This document shows, piece after piece, positions 37,143-48,504 of a stretch of 64,000 nucleotides of DNA (its first letter is position 1; every line of letters starts with the position of its first letter). The DNA comes from Caprella mutica (taxonomy: Eukaryota; Arthropoda; Malacostraca; Amphipoda; Caprellidae). The stretch lies in assembly GCA_947561585.1 (NCBI GenBank), contig CANNZV010001147.1, positions 267,169-331,168 of the forward strand. Direction: 5' to 3'. The notes below the pieces were generated by a model that was not told the DNA's origin, ran no database searches, and saw nothing but the letters and a program-made list of their open reading frames with translations. Position numbers and translations under genes: made by a program.

Positions 37143-37659
37143 ATTGGAGCAATTGAAGATAACGGACCAGGGTCCATTATCTCAATTTCGTTAATTTCTG
37201 GTCCGTTATCTTAACTAAAAGTTTTGACCGTTATCTTTAGTAATTTAGTTTCTTGTCCGCTTCCTTTACTTGGTTAAATTTTAAATATTTAAACATTGAT
37301 TGGAATTGGAATAATATTTTGGAATCGTAGATACTATAATATAGGATTTAAGCTGAATTTGTTTTCCTTTATTTTATTACTTATTCTTCACCACTTTAAA
37401 ATTAATCGTTCATATTACTATGAAGAAATGCAGCCGATATATACATTAATATTGTATAATCATTAATATTATCATTTATTAGGTTGTACGTTTATAAAAA
37501 ATAAAGAAAATAATTTTTAAAACTACTGGAAACTACGTGGTTTTCCATCATTTCTTTCAATTAGCTTATTTCTTGTCCGTTATCTTTACTAACTTTACTT
37601 CTAGTCAGTCATATTTACTTGGTTCATTTCTTGTCCGTTATCATTACTTGCTCCAAGGC
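37143..37659. mobile_element. TIR element with ATAACGGAC subterminal repeats, about 0.5 kb
   Basis: TTGGAGCAATTGAAGATAAC GGACCAG on the left is answered by TTGTCCGTTATCATTACTTG CTCCAA on the right. Inside each end are several copies of TTTCTTGTCCGTTATCTTTA, and a hairpin GATAACGGACCAG / CTGGTCCGTTATC at 37156-37205. No coding frame. Confidence 0.6.
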
Positions 37660-38920
37660 ATTTTTTCTAGTGACCAATTTGATATTTTAAAATACGTTAA
37701 TTCATTCGCATAGGAAAATTTCAATTTATCAATTATCATTAATTTTCTTAGCTCTGTAATGTATTTGATATTCAAAATAGGAATATGTTAATCCTTCCAT
37801 TGTTATCTGATGATTTTCCAATTATCATTGAAAATGTATTTATTATTCTTGACATAATTAACCCTAAAATGAGATTATTACCTACAGGATATTATTAGTA
37901 AATTTTATATTATATACAATTGAATTAAAATGAGAGAAATCATATTGTTGATGACCCTGAAATATTTTATCAAACTATGGGAGAGCAAAGAAAACGTATA
38001 TGAAACCTCCTGATTGTTCTATGGCTCCACCATAACTACAAATTTGTATTATTATTGTTAATAACTGTTCGAGAATAAGTTGAAGGCTATTATATTATAT
38101 GTACAATCTTGAATGTTCATCTTCATTTCGTCAGTTTCTTATTTTTCAGTTTACCTATTATGATTGAAATGAGAATCCTGTCTATTCGTTTTCTAGTTGA
38201 ATATGCAACTGAAAAAAGATGTATTACAGCTAGTTGCAAATGTAAAAATGTAATTAGGGAGAAATAATATCTTAAAATAAATGTTAATCATTCCAATTAT
38301 GATATGCATTCCTTTCCAAATTACAATTCTAACATGTCATCAATAAATCAAAAATATCACTTCAAAATAATTGCACCAATTTACAGTGAATATCTAATTT
38401 CCCAAACAAACAAACTAACTAATTTACAGTGACTGTCTAATTCCACAACAAGTAAACAAACTAATTTTCCAATCGCCAGAGAATCACCGCAAAGATCAAA
38501 GACTGAATACTCTCTAACTATCATCAGCGTATTTTTGAATAACTGCCTCAGCATGAATATCACCAATTACACAACATAATGAGGCACTTCATGAAAGTGT
38601 ATCTCAATGATGAGTAATTACTCAATTAATTGTTTTTATTTGTTAATGTCACTTCTTAAATGAGCTTTCGAATTGATGAAGGTAACTTCATCAAGCAGGG
38701 GAATTTGAATATCGCCAATTACACAACTTAATGAATCACTTCAAGAAAGTATATTCTAAATAGATATTATTTAGTTGCTGCGTTTATTTAAGGTATTAAG
38801 TTAATAGTGTACGCAGCCAAGCAAAATCGACAGCATTTTTACTAGTACATATACATATATCAAGTTAATGGACACTGGTGATAGTTCAATTGATGTCGTA
38901 TTTATTATCCTTGGATGAGC
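37660..38920. other. Interval with a duplicated 50-bp segment
   Basis: TGAATATCACCAATTACACA ACATAATGA at 38551 recurs as TGAATATCGCCAATTACACA ACTTAATGA at 38707, followed in both by CACTTCA and GAAAGT. An R3 motif in reverse lies at 38018. No gene seen. Confidence 0.4.
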
Positions 38921-38925
38921 TTATA

Positions 38926-39030
38926 CTCCAATATTTTCAACTGAATAAAATATAAATATATTTATCAGAATAAAATCAGAATAATTAAATATCCTGCTTG
39001 CCCAGCGTATTGTTAGGTCAATGAGACGGA
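38926..39030 (+). repeat. Dispersed repeat R1, copy 2 (single minisatellite unit)
   Basis: ACTCCAATATTTTCAACTGA ATAAAATAT is one unit of the array at 20450-21205, here unexpanded, followed by the same flank, CTGCTTGCCCAGCGTATTGT TAGGTC. Confidence 0.6.
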
Positions 39031-39301
39031 TATACAGATAACTAGATTACGTGCACTTGATAGAGCGCATACCTTCGCCGTCGCTTTGACCCGTTATCTC
39101 CCAAAATCCAATAAACTGGTAACTGTGGTAATGACCAATCGTCCAACCAAGTTTCATGCAAGATGGTTCAATACTTTTTGAGTTATTGAGTTATAAATGA
39201 CCTTGACCCTAGATCGGATTGCTCCCAAATTTTACCAGATGGTTCCGGGACATTGACCAACCGTCCTATCAAATTTCAGGCAATTTGGTTAAACACTTTT
39301 T

Positions 39302-41013
39302 GGGTTCTAGGAATGTTCGCCGTGGGAAAATTCGCCGTCGGAATTTTCGCCGTCGGAGTTTTCGCCATTGGAAAATTCACCGTTAGGAAAATTAGCCGTG
39401 AGGAATATTTGCCTTGAAGATGAAATTATAGAGGACATAACTATTAAAATACCTGTAAATATTGATAAAAATTTTAATAATTATAAAGTAGCTAAACCAA
39501 TTTGTTAAATAACTATACGACTGAAAATTTTAGATTTTTTTATAAGAATTTATAATTGTAAATATTAATTGCAGGTGATTATATAATATTGTATATCTGA
39601 TAAAACTATGATGCCTGAAATGTATGTTAATTGTTCATATATGCTATGAATATTCTAATCATTACTCTTATAATTTTGTGTCACGAGAAGTCGCTGTATA
39701 ACATTTGGAGTGTTTTGATTGGTTGACTTAATAGTCGAAGCTAATTTCTTTGTTTAAAAAAAGTTCAGTAAAAATGAATAAGATCACTAGTCAGCTGTTT
39801 TTTGGTAATCCTAGTCGGTTCGCTTCCCTTCCTCTTAAAAGTGTTTATGTTCCTGTGTGTTTAATATTGTGAATTTAAGTTAAAGCTTTTCTAATTATTG
39901 TACTATTCTGAGTTATTGATGGTTACATTCCTACCTAATTACCTTCGGAGAATGCGGGAAGGTCATATTTTAGCCTTGATATATTCATTTATTTATTATC
40001 TTGTTATTCGCTTAACTGAAAAAGTGTTAAAAACAAATTGCTTGAAATTTGGTGAAACGATTGGTCCATGTCCAGTGACCTGCTGGTAGAATTTTGGGAG
40101 TGACCGGACAAAGGTCATGATCATGGTCATTTATAACTCAAAAAGTATTGAACAATATTGCATGAAACTTGGTAGTACGATTGGTCAATACGCAGGAACC
40201 ATTTTGTTAGATTTTGGGAGCGATCGGGTCAAAGGTCAAATATCAAGGTCAAGGCCGTTTGTGACTCAATAACTCAAAAATCATTTAACCAAATTGTCTG
40301 AAATTTGATGGTACAATTGGACAATGTCCATGAACCATCTGTTAAAATTTTGGAGTGATCCGGTCAAAGGTCAAGGTCAAGGTCATTTATAACTCAATAA
40401 CTCAATAATATTGAACCATATTGCATGAAACTTGGTGGGACGATTGGTTATTATCCAGTTAGCAATTTATCAAATTTTGGGAGTGAACGGGTCAAAGCGA
40501 TGGCGAAGGTATGCGCTCTACCAAGTGTACATAATCTAGTTATTGATTGTTTTGATTTATTCGGTATAACTCTCCTACGGTTTACCTCTTGAAATCTGAA
40601 TTATTGTGCATGACACAAATATTTAAAGGTAGCACACTGTTTATAATGCTACATTTAAAATATCTCTCTTGTGAGTGTATGCAATATCTCTAAACCCAAA
40701 TTTTATTCCTTTCTATTTTAAAATCAATAAAAATCCTCGTTGCTGCGATTATACCGTAATATGAGGAATAAATAGGAATATAATATGTTTGGTCATATAT
40801 TATTATTATATATATTATATTATTATTATATAATTATTATTATTTAATTATTAACATATATAGAAAGGAATATATTTAGTTATATTATTTTTTTTTAAAT
40901 ATTTTAATATTTCTCATGGCGAATCTTCCTAACAGCGAATTTTCGTACGGCGAATTTTCCAACGGCGAAAATTCCGACGGCGAAATTTCCCACCGCGAAA
41001 TCTCCGGTCACCC
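39302..41013. mobile_element. Element B, foldback with about 110-bp TIRs, nested in A1
   Basis: The ends are arrays of about 17 bp in opposite orientation: TTCGCCGTCGGAATTTTCGC C at 39312-39420 and its inverse GGCGAATTTTCCAACGGCGA at 40915-41005. The outer bases GGGTTC and CACCC are complementary. ACTTTTT (7 to 8 bp) is present on both sides (39295-39301 and 41014-41020) and splits one repeat unit of A1. No transposase frame. Copy A2 lies inside. Confidence 0.7.
39936..40541 (-). mobile_element. Element A, copy A2, inverted and nested in element B
   Basis: Read on the minus strand it starts CTAGATTATGTACACTTGGT AGAGCGCATACCTTCGCC, has four long units with TGACCTTTGACC words, then TTCAGTTAAGCGAATAACAA and ends GACCTTCCCGCATTCTCCGA AGGT. 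The order and length (about 606 bp) match A3. Confidence 0.7.
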
Positions 41014-41217
41014 ACTTTTTGAGTTATTGAGTTATAAATAACCATGACCTTGACCTTTGACCGGGTCGCTCTCAAAATTATACCTGAAGGTCACTGGACA
41101 TTTACCAATCATTTTACTAAATTTCAGGCAATTTGGTTTAACACTTTTTCAGTCATGCAAAATAAATAAATACTGGGTAAACTATAACGTTCCGCAAATT
41201 TCCGAAGGTAAAAATAG

Positions 41218-42354
41218 CTCTTATTATAGTATATTGTTACATTTTGTTTGAGAAAAATAGGATGTATCATTGATTTAATTAAATCAAGAAATATTAACTT
41301 TAATAAATTAAATCTTTCACGATCGTCCTGTTATATTTTTTATATAGGACCTTTAATGTCCGTTTTATCCAATTTCATTAAGACTAGTATAACAAATTAA
41401 AATTATCAATATTATTTTCATTGTAATTTATTCACCATAAATATAAATATGTATATTTTTGTTTAATAACAATCATCATTTCCAATTGAGAAAAAAGTCC
41501 TAAAGTTTTTAATTTTTCCCCACAAGTTTTCACATTTCAATTGCTTTAGTTCTATTTCTTATTATGTTTTATATACTGCATTATTACAATATATTCATGT
41601 GTATAGATTTATAGTCAATATTAATAATTACTGAGTCAACATGAAACCATTAGACGCGATCAGCGAGGCGTGATTTTTTATTGCACTGAAAATCAATGAT
41701 GCATATTATAGTTAATTATTATTATTCACAAACACTGAATTAATAAAATTATCATTAATTCCATCAATTAAATTCGTGGAGGAAAATGTAGGTACATGTA
41801 AATAACAATGTTATATATAATGTGTTTGTGTTTCGTACGTAAGTAACGCCTTTCAAAAAGAGAGAAAAAGTCTTTGACTCGGTGTACAGGTTAGAGAAAT
41901 TATATAAAGGTTATTATGTTAATAAATTAAATAGAAATTCAACTTTATGGAGAATAAAATAGCAATTTCTGTACAATTTAAAATATTTTCATTTTTTTAA
42001 AGACATTATTTTTCCATTAAAAACAAGAAGATTAAAATCTTTACAGAAAAGATTGAAAATATTTAATAGACAATGTAGATGAGAAAATTATAAAAATAGT
42101 TCACAAAATCAGTTTCCATGTGATTATCATTTAAATAGTCACTCCTATCTGTAAGTATTAAGATGTACAATATTGTTCTTTACTAACCATCAACTTGAGA
42201 GATCTTCCGATTCTAAACATTCAAAAATTTCTGTCATTATTTGTTCCATTGTTAACACAAATGACCAAACAATCCTTGGGAACAACCAGAGGAGTGAGAT
42301 ATCCATCGCTGTGTACCTAGTGCATGGAGCGTACTTCCACTGTCCCCTCTTCTA
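41218..42354. other. A+T-rich interval, nothing recognised
   Basis: It contains the second copy of the CTTTGACTCGGTGTAC repeat (41828-41889). No gene seen. Confidence 0.4.
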
Positions 42355-42846
42355 CACACAAAGAAAGGATTAGTTGAATCAAATCAAATTTGATTTGTTT
42401 TGACTCATATGAATAGGTTATTTGTGCGCCTACCTACGTGGTGAGTTGCAGGTACTACTTAAAAGTAGTTAAATTTACCTGGGTTAAAACAAAACAGTCG
42501 TTTTGACTCACTCCTAAACTTGAAAAAGTAGCGCCAACTCGCATAGTAAGTTAATTCATACATCAGGTACATTGGATTAACAGTCGTTGTGAGTTAGTAC
42601 AATACACTCTGTCATAGTTGTTTCAACATACTTTAGAATTCTCAAAAATGTAACTTTTAACTCTCATAGTAAGTTGATTCAATCTATAAAATCAATTGAA
42701 TTAACTAAAGTTTGATGACACACCACATCATAGTTGTTTTAACACACGTAAAAACATGAATAAAGTCCAACCAAATCACGTAATAAATTGATTCAAAGCA
42801 TAAATTGTTGACCCATTAGATATGAGTAAACTTTTTTCTCTGTGTA
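42355..42846. mobile_element. Possible degenerate element with ACACA-AGAAA ends
   Basis: TACACACAAAGAAAGG on the left and CTTTTTTCTCTGTGTA on the right are imperfectly inverted. Inside, GTTTTGACTCA, AACTCGCATAGTAAGTTAAT TCA and AACTCTCATAGTAAGTTGAT TCA recur with a period of about 120 bp. No coding frame. Confidence 0.35.
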
Positions 42847-43764
42847 CGATGCATTCTTCTTTTCATGACTCACTAAATCATTTTTGTGGAAAGGGGCAAC
42901 TCTTATACAATAGTAATACTATATTTAAACAATAGTATTCTAACCAATAGGAATATAAAAATAAATAACCAATCGTAAGAAAAAAAAAATTCACAACATA
43001 TGACGAGGTTTGTCGTAATTCAATTGTCACTTCAAATTAGATGGAGTCAGAGAAATAGAACTGTACGTGCAATGCTTTCAAACGAAGACGTAATGATTAT
43101 TTCTGTTATTTCTCTTAGAGGTTATAAGAACAGATGTTGGCTTTCGAACACTTTGAAAAGTTTGTATTGTATTGCACCTTATAAACTTTGATGACCTTTC
43201 AATAATCAGGAAACTTAAAAATGAAAATTATTGTGGAACCATAGAGAAAGACGTTGAATAACCATAACTTTCTCTCTGGATTGTTTACAAAATAAATTAA
43301 TTAAAGAAGAAAAATGTGGAATTCGTTTGAATGTTAATTGGTACCCGTAAAAAAACGTGCTGATATTATATATATTTTTCTCATCGTTTTAATAGTTATA
43401 TTATAACTTCTTTTTTTTCTCTTGTTTCTGTAATTTAATTCATCCCTAGCAATTCTTTTACAATAGACTGTTTCAAACTGCATAGTGACATTTGGCCCAT
43501 CTTATTAGTTATAGGGCGAAAAATAGAGTAATAGGACGTTTTTTCTTATCATTATTACATAGAAAGTTTCCGGTAGAAGGAAAGTTTTTCAGATAATGGT
43601 AGCTTAGGGTACAGTCTCTAATCCCTACTTACCAACTCTCGGATGTATTGACTAGAAACTAACTGAATATTATCTCAAACTGAGGCAAATGTAATGGAAC
43701 TCTGTTTTGAATTGCGTAAACAATTTTTATATTTCTTATTTTGTCACTTTGTATATGATAAAGT
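42847..43764. other. Interval with a reverse R3 motif, no gene
   Basis: GGAACCATAGAGAAAGACGT TGAATAACCATAACTTTCTC at 43233-43274 is the R3 family on the opposite strand. Nothing else. Confidence 0.4.
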
Positions 43765-45020
43765 ATCGAATCTGGTCATTTATACTTGTAACTGGTAATT
43801 TATACTTGTATCTGGTCATTTAAACTCGTATCTTGTCATTTATTCTCTTATTTGATCATTTATACTTGTATCTGGTCATTTATACTCGTATCTGGTCATT
43901 TATACTCGTATCTGGTCATTTATACTCGTATCTGGTCATTTATACTCGTTTCTGGTCATTTATACTCGTTTCTGGTTATTTATACTCGTATCTGGTTATT
44001 ATACTCGTATCTGGTTATTATACTCGTTTCTGGTCATTTATACTCGTATCTTGTCATTTATACTCGTATCTGGTCATTTATACTCGTATCTGGTCATTTA
44101 TACTCGTATCTGGTCATTTATACTCGTATCTGGTCATTTATACTCGTATCTGGTCATTTATACTCGTATCTGGTCATTTAAACTCGTATCTGGTCATTTA
44201 TACTCGTATCTGGTTATTTATACTCGTTTCTGGTCATTTATACTCGTTTCTGGCCATTTATACTCGTATCTTGTCATTTATACTCGTATCTGGTCATTTA
44301 TACTCGTATCTGGTCATTTATACTCGTATCTGGTCATTTATACTCGTATCTGGTCATTTATACTCGTATCTGGTCATTTATACTCGTATCTGGTTATTTA
44401 TACTCGTTTCTGGTCATTTATACTCGTATCTTGTCATTTATACTCGTATCTGGTCATTTATACTCGTATCTGGTCATTTATACTCGTATCTGGTTATTTA
44501 TACTCGTATCTGGTCATTTAAACTCGTATCTGGTCATTTATACTTGTATCTGGTCATTTATACTCGTATCTGGTTATTTATATTCGTATCTGGTCATTTA
44601 TACTTGTATCTGGTCATTTATTTTCGTATCTGGTCGTTTATACTCGTATCTGGTCATTTATACTCTTATCTGATCATTTACACTCGTATCTTGTCATTTA
44701 TACTCGTATCTGGTTATTTATGCTCGTATCTGGTCATTTATACTCGTATCTGGTCATTTATACTCGTATCTGGTCATTTATACTCTTATCTGATCACTTA
44801 CACTCTTATCTGGTCATTTATACTCGTATCTGGTCATTTATACTCTTATCTGATCACTTACACTCTTATCTGGTCATTTATACTCTTATCTGATCACTTA
44901 CACTCGTATCTGGTCATTTATACTCGTATCTGGTCATTTATACTCTTATCTGATCACTTACACTCTTATCTGGTCATTTATACTCTTATCTGATCACTTA
45001 CACTCGTATCTGATCATTTT
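43765..45020. repeat. Tandem array, 20-bp unit, about 62 copies
   Basis: The unit is CATTTATACTCGTATCTGGT. From about 44650 onwards, 40- and 60-bp blocks with TCTTATCTGATCACTTACAC alternate with the normal unit, a developing higher-order structure. Frames of up to 386 codons cross it with a 20-residue period and are not genes. Confidence 0.95.
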
Positions 45021-45100
45021 CTCTCCTAACTGGTCATTGAAGTCCTATTCTTTTCAAGTCGTTTAGTTCCAATGGGCAACAACTGAGATAAGGTAAAGTT
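45015..45100 (+). repeat. Dispersed repeat R2, copy 1 (right edge of the array)
   Basis: CTCCTAACTGGTCATTGAAG TCCTATTC, then GTTCCAAT and CAACTGAGATAAGGTAAAG. The same order is found at 61757-61835 without any tandem array. Confidence 0.7.
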
Positions 45101-46030
45101 TTCAAATCTGAATTCTTTTACACTTAACTTATAGTCTCTGAGAGTATTCTTATTATTTAGTAATTGTTAAAATAAAGCATGGGGAATGATTATTTTTTGC
45201 TATTTTAGTCACGTTTGTAGATTTTAGTCAATGAAATAAAGAGATGTAAATTTTAAAAATTAACTATTGTCTAGTGAGAAATGTTTGGTTAAATTAGTTT
45301 TTAAATGAATAGTTTCGTTTGAAATAATATACATGATTATGAGGAACTATATTGTATAACATTTTATAGCAAACTAACAGAATAAACAAATAATAAAGGA
45401 TGTATCTTCGAATGCGTCTCATATTTTCCAGATGGATTATTATTTATTATTTCATTAGGAAAAAAGTGAGGTGATTCATTGTAATGAAATTTATAATTAG
45501 TCCTGTGACTTGTATAGATTCAAAATAATAGAATGTATGAACTAAAATCAAGTAAGCTAAGTTTCGAGTTATAAGACGGTTCCACATTTTCGATCATCCA
45601 AGAAAAAATATATCATAATAATTGTTATTCCACTTTTTTTTAAATTGGTATTCATTATCTATTTTTTCACATTTCATGTGTACATTCTATATTGTTAAAT
45701 AATATTTTTTTTATAATTTTTTCCAAATGTTATTGAAAAGTTGAACCGTCAGAACTTACCTTATATTTTAATCCCTAATTATTACACCAAGTAATCACAT
45801 AAAATCCCTCCCAATGACAGTCACTAGTCTCCTTAGTGTTCCCATATCACTCTCAACTCCAATAATCATTGAAACTTTGAGCACAGCACCAGTTAAAGAT
45901 TGGCAGAGCAGATAGAAAGAAATATAATCTAGAGACTTATGAAACTCTGTTAATCATGTTTATTCGTATGTTTGTACACTGTAAAGTAAGGACATAATAA
46001 AAAAAACACACTTCACAACTAAATGGATGA
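45101..46030. other. A+T-rich interval with one MITE
   Basis: Apart from the M1 copy at 45555-45761, nothing is recognised. Confidence 0.4.
45555..45761. mobile_element. MITE family M1, copy 9
   Basis: TA then AGCTAAGTTTCGAGTTATAA GACGGTTCCACATTTTCGAT on the left; TTATTGAAAAGTTGAACCGT CAGAACTTACCT then TA on the right. Confidence 0.65.
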
Positions 46031-46034
46031 ACTA

Positions 46035-46335
46035 TACAGTTTCCTAGATACGACCAGGTTGCTATAGCATCCTAGATAAGGTCAGACTGTTGCTATAGTA
46101 TCCTAGATACGATCAGACTGTTATAGTATTCCAGATAAAGTCAGGTTGCTATAGTATCCTAGATAAGGTAAGACTGTTACTATAGTATCCTAGATACGAT
46201 CTGACTGTTATAGTATTCCAGATAAGGTCAGGTTGCTGTAGAATCCTAGATACGATCGTAATTTTATTTTATCCTTCATACGACCGAACTTTTATTGTAT
46301 CCTTGATACGATCAGTTTGGTACAGTTTCCTACCA
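46035..46335. repeat. Degenerate tandem array, about 36-bp unit
   Basis: CCTAGATACGACCAGGTTGC TATAGCAT and variants (CAGACTGTTATAGTAT, CCAGATAAGGTCAGG). About 8 copies are visible, eroding at the right end. Confidence 0.7.
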
Positions 46336-47009
46336 GTCAAAAATAAATTCACGACACGGGTTTTTAATAATGAGTCAAGAGGCCTACCACATGCCTGCGA
46401 AATCTCTGCCCTCATTGGGTATTATAATCCACACTTTCCCCCATTGACCAAACTCATTGCAACCCATTAAATGCTCTCATTATCAGGTTTTTAATTAGTG
46501 AAGCAGATTGCAGCATCGATAGGTATGAAGTCATAAAATTTAACATCAAGTGCCAAAATCCTGAGAAAATAGAATTGCTGAGCTTTAAAGATAAAAACTC
46601 CATTTAACTTTTGACTTTTAACAACTGAGGCGATTTGAAAATAAGATTTGGACGATTTTATAGACTTGCTTTCACTTTAAAACTATTCTAAAGCAAGACT
46701 GTTTTACTGTTTATAAAGTTATTTCATATTTAATTTGAATTCAGTTATTGATTTACCGTAATATATTTTATATGCATCTCTCATTGCACCATAGCATTGA
46801 ACTTCTATTGCCAAGATACAGGTATAGTTTATGTGTAAGCGTTTAATTGGTAAATATTAACTTACTTAGCATAGCTACTTGGGAAAATTTTGTAGGTAAT
46901 TTATTTGATTTCTTTATCAATATTTTCCATTTGTTGTGTGCGAATGGAAATTAGTTTAAGTTTGTAACAATATCTATTGATTAATGATGGTTTGAATTGC
47001 CATTACCGA
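46336..47009. other. Interval without recognised features
   Basis: No gene, array or terminal repeat noticed. Confidence 0.4.
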
Positions 47010-47011
47010 GT

Positions 47012-47330
47012 TATACATACCTATGGAGAAACTTATGGTGGATTCATACAAGATTAAAAGAGAGTTAGTTATGGTGGATTCATACAAGATTGAAGGAGAG
47101 AGTGTTATGGTGGATTCATACAAGATTAAAGGAGAGATAGTTTTGGTGGATTCATACAAGATTAAAAGAGAGGTAGTTATGGTGAATTCATACAAGACTA
47201 AAGGAGAGATAGTTATGGTGGATTCATACAAGATTAAAGGAGAGATAGTTATGGTGGATTCATACAAGATTAAAGGAGAGATAGTTATGGTGGATTCATA
47301 CAAGATTATAGGAGAGTAAGTTACGGTGGG
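47012..47330. repeat. Tandem array, 36-bp unit, about 8.5 copies
   Basis: The unit is AGTTATGGTGGATTCATACA AGATTAAAGGAGAGAT. The 36-bp period reads MVDSYKIKGEIV on the plus strand and a different periodic peptide on the minus strand. The last unit changes into an R3 motif (GTTACGGTGGGGTCAGAGAA), which shows where the array came from. A protein-coding repeat is unlikely, because both strands are equally open. Confidence 0.9.
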
Positions 47331-48490
47331 GTCAGAGAAGATAATATGGTGTCCCCATTCAATTCCATCTACTTTTCTCTCCAGATGCACAATCCTCATA
47401 CCAACTTTTCTATACTATATTCACTAATGCTATTCATTTCTCTTCTTACTAACATTTCAATGCATTAAATATTATAGAGTATAGCTTCTTCCTGCTCATC
47501 ATTGGAAATCGATAACGAGTTCAGTGTTAAGAGATAAGATAAAAGATATAAACTCTCTGAGAGGATTTTACACTTTCAGTCGATAAATTTCTTATTCTAA
47601 ATTCAAAATTATCTTAACGATATTCTTTATGTACTCACAGAAAACACATGTAAGGTTCAGGTGTTGCAGGTTTAGTCTTTATTATATTTTGTCCACAAGC
47701 GAGGTATTGAAACACTTTCAAACTTCTGCAACAAATGAGGAAATAGAAGTTATATTATAATGCAAATAAGTGGTAAATTGTCCTGCTTCTGTAATTAATA
47801 TACTCAATCAAATACACTTCAAAGGTTCCCCACATTTAATATTTTTATTTCTCTATTCATTAGTACTAGGGCTAATGATTACAAAACTTCAAAAAATTCA
47901 AATTTGGTCGTATACTTTAATTATATTATGTAATTCAAGTTATTCTTGCGATTTTCTCTACCCTCTGAATTTTTAGCGAAAAAAAGCATCAAAACGTATT
48001 GTGAATGGCTACCAATACCGTTATCTGAATACCATTGCCCTAAAAAAATAGTTACCTTTGAATGGTGACAAATTAGCTCTAAAAATTTAAAACATTGTCA
48101 GAATTTTCTAAATTAAGAATGGAGAGGACTATTAAATTTTGTATTCACACAAATATATTTTTATTTCGAAACTTATAGAGAGTGAACTGTTCTCTATATT
48201 ATACATTAATTGTTCTGAAGCAAAGTTATAATTTTGCTGTGCAATAATTAATGGGAACTCAAACAAAAAAATTTTCGACTCTAAGATACCTTTTCTTTCT
48301 CTTCTCATTCTCCCTCTTTTCTTCTCAGTGAAATATCCTCCACAATTAGTTATTTTTTGTCTCCAATATAAAGGCACGGCATCTGTTCTCCTTCCAATAC
48401 TCTGCACCGTTATGGAAGGTTGATATCATAATTTATTTCTTTATTCCGCCTCTCGACATAATTGGATTATAAACTTGTATATCACGAGTG
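47331..48490. other. A+T-rich interval, nothing recognised
   Basis: Short ORFs (for example 48132-48407 on minus) lack any recognisable domain. Confidence 0.4.
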
Positions 48491-48504
48491 AAAGGAAAAT
48501 ACAG

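Larger units (their letters stand above)
39042..41217 (+). mobile_element. Element A, copy A1, interrupted by element B
   Basis: Copy A1 consists of 39042-39301 plus 41014-41217. It begins CTAGATTACGTGCACTTGAT AGAGCGCATACCTTCGCC, continues through degenerate units of about 120 to 135 bp (TTTTTGAGTTATTGAGTTAT AAATGACCTTGACC), and ends CCGAAGGTAAAAATAG. The first 40 bases resemble a tRNA A-box region (CGGTAGAGCG in copy A3), so a tRNA-derived SINE origin is possible, but no B box was found. Confidence 0.6.

Noticed and set aside
43833..44993. A 386-codon plus-strand frame with alternating hydrophobic and Tyr/Arg residues
   Set aside because: It is the translation of a 20-bp tandem unit; the 20-residue period and openness of all three frames show that it is an artefact.
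47023..47319. A periodic 12-residue repeat peptide (MVDSYKIKGEIV)
   Set aside because: Both strands are open, the unit derives from a non-coding dispersed motif, and there is no upstream exon.
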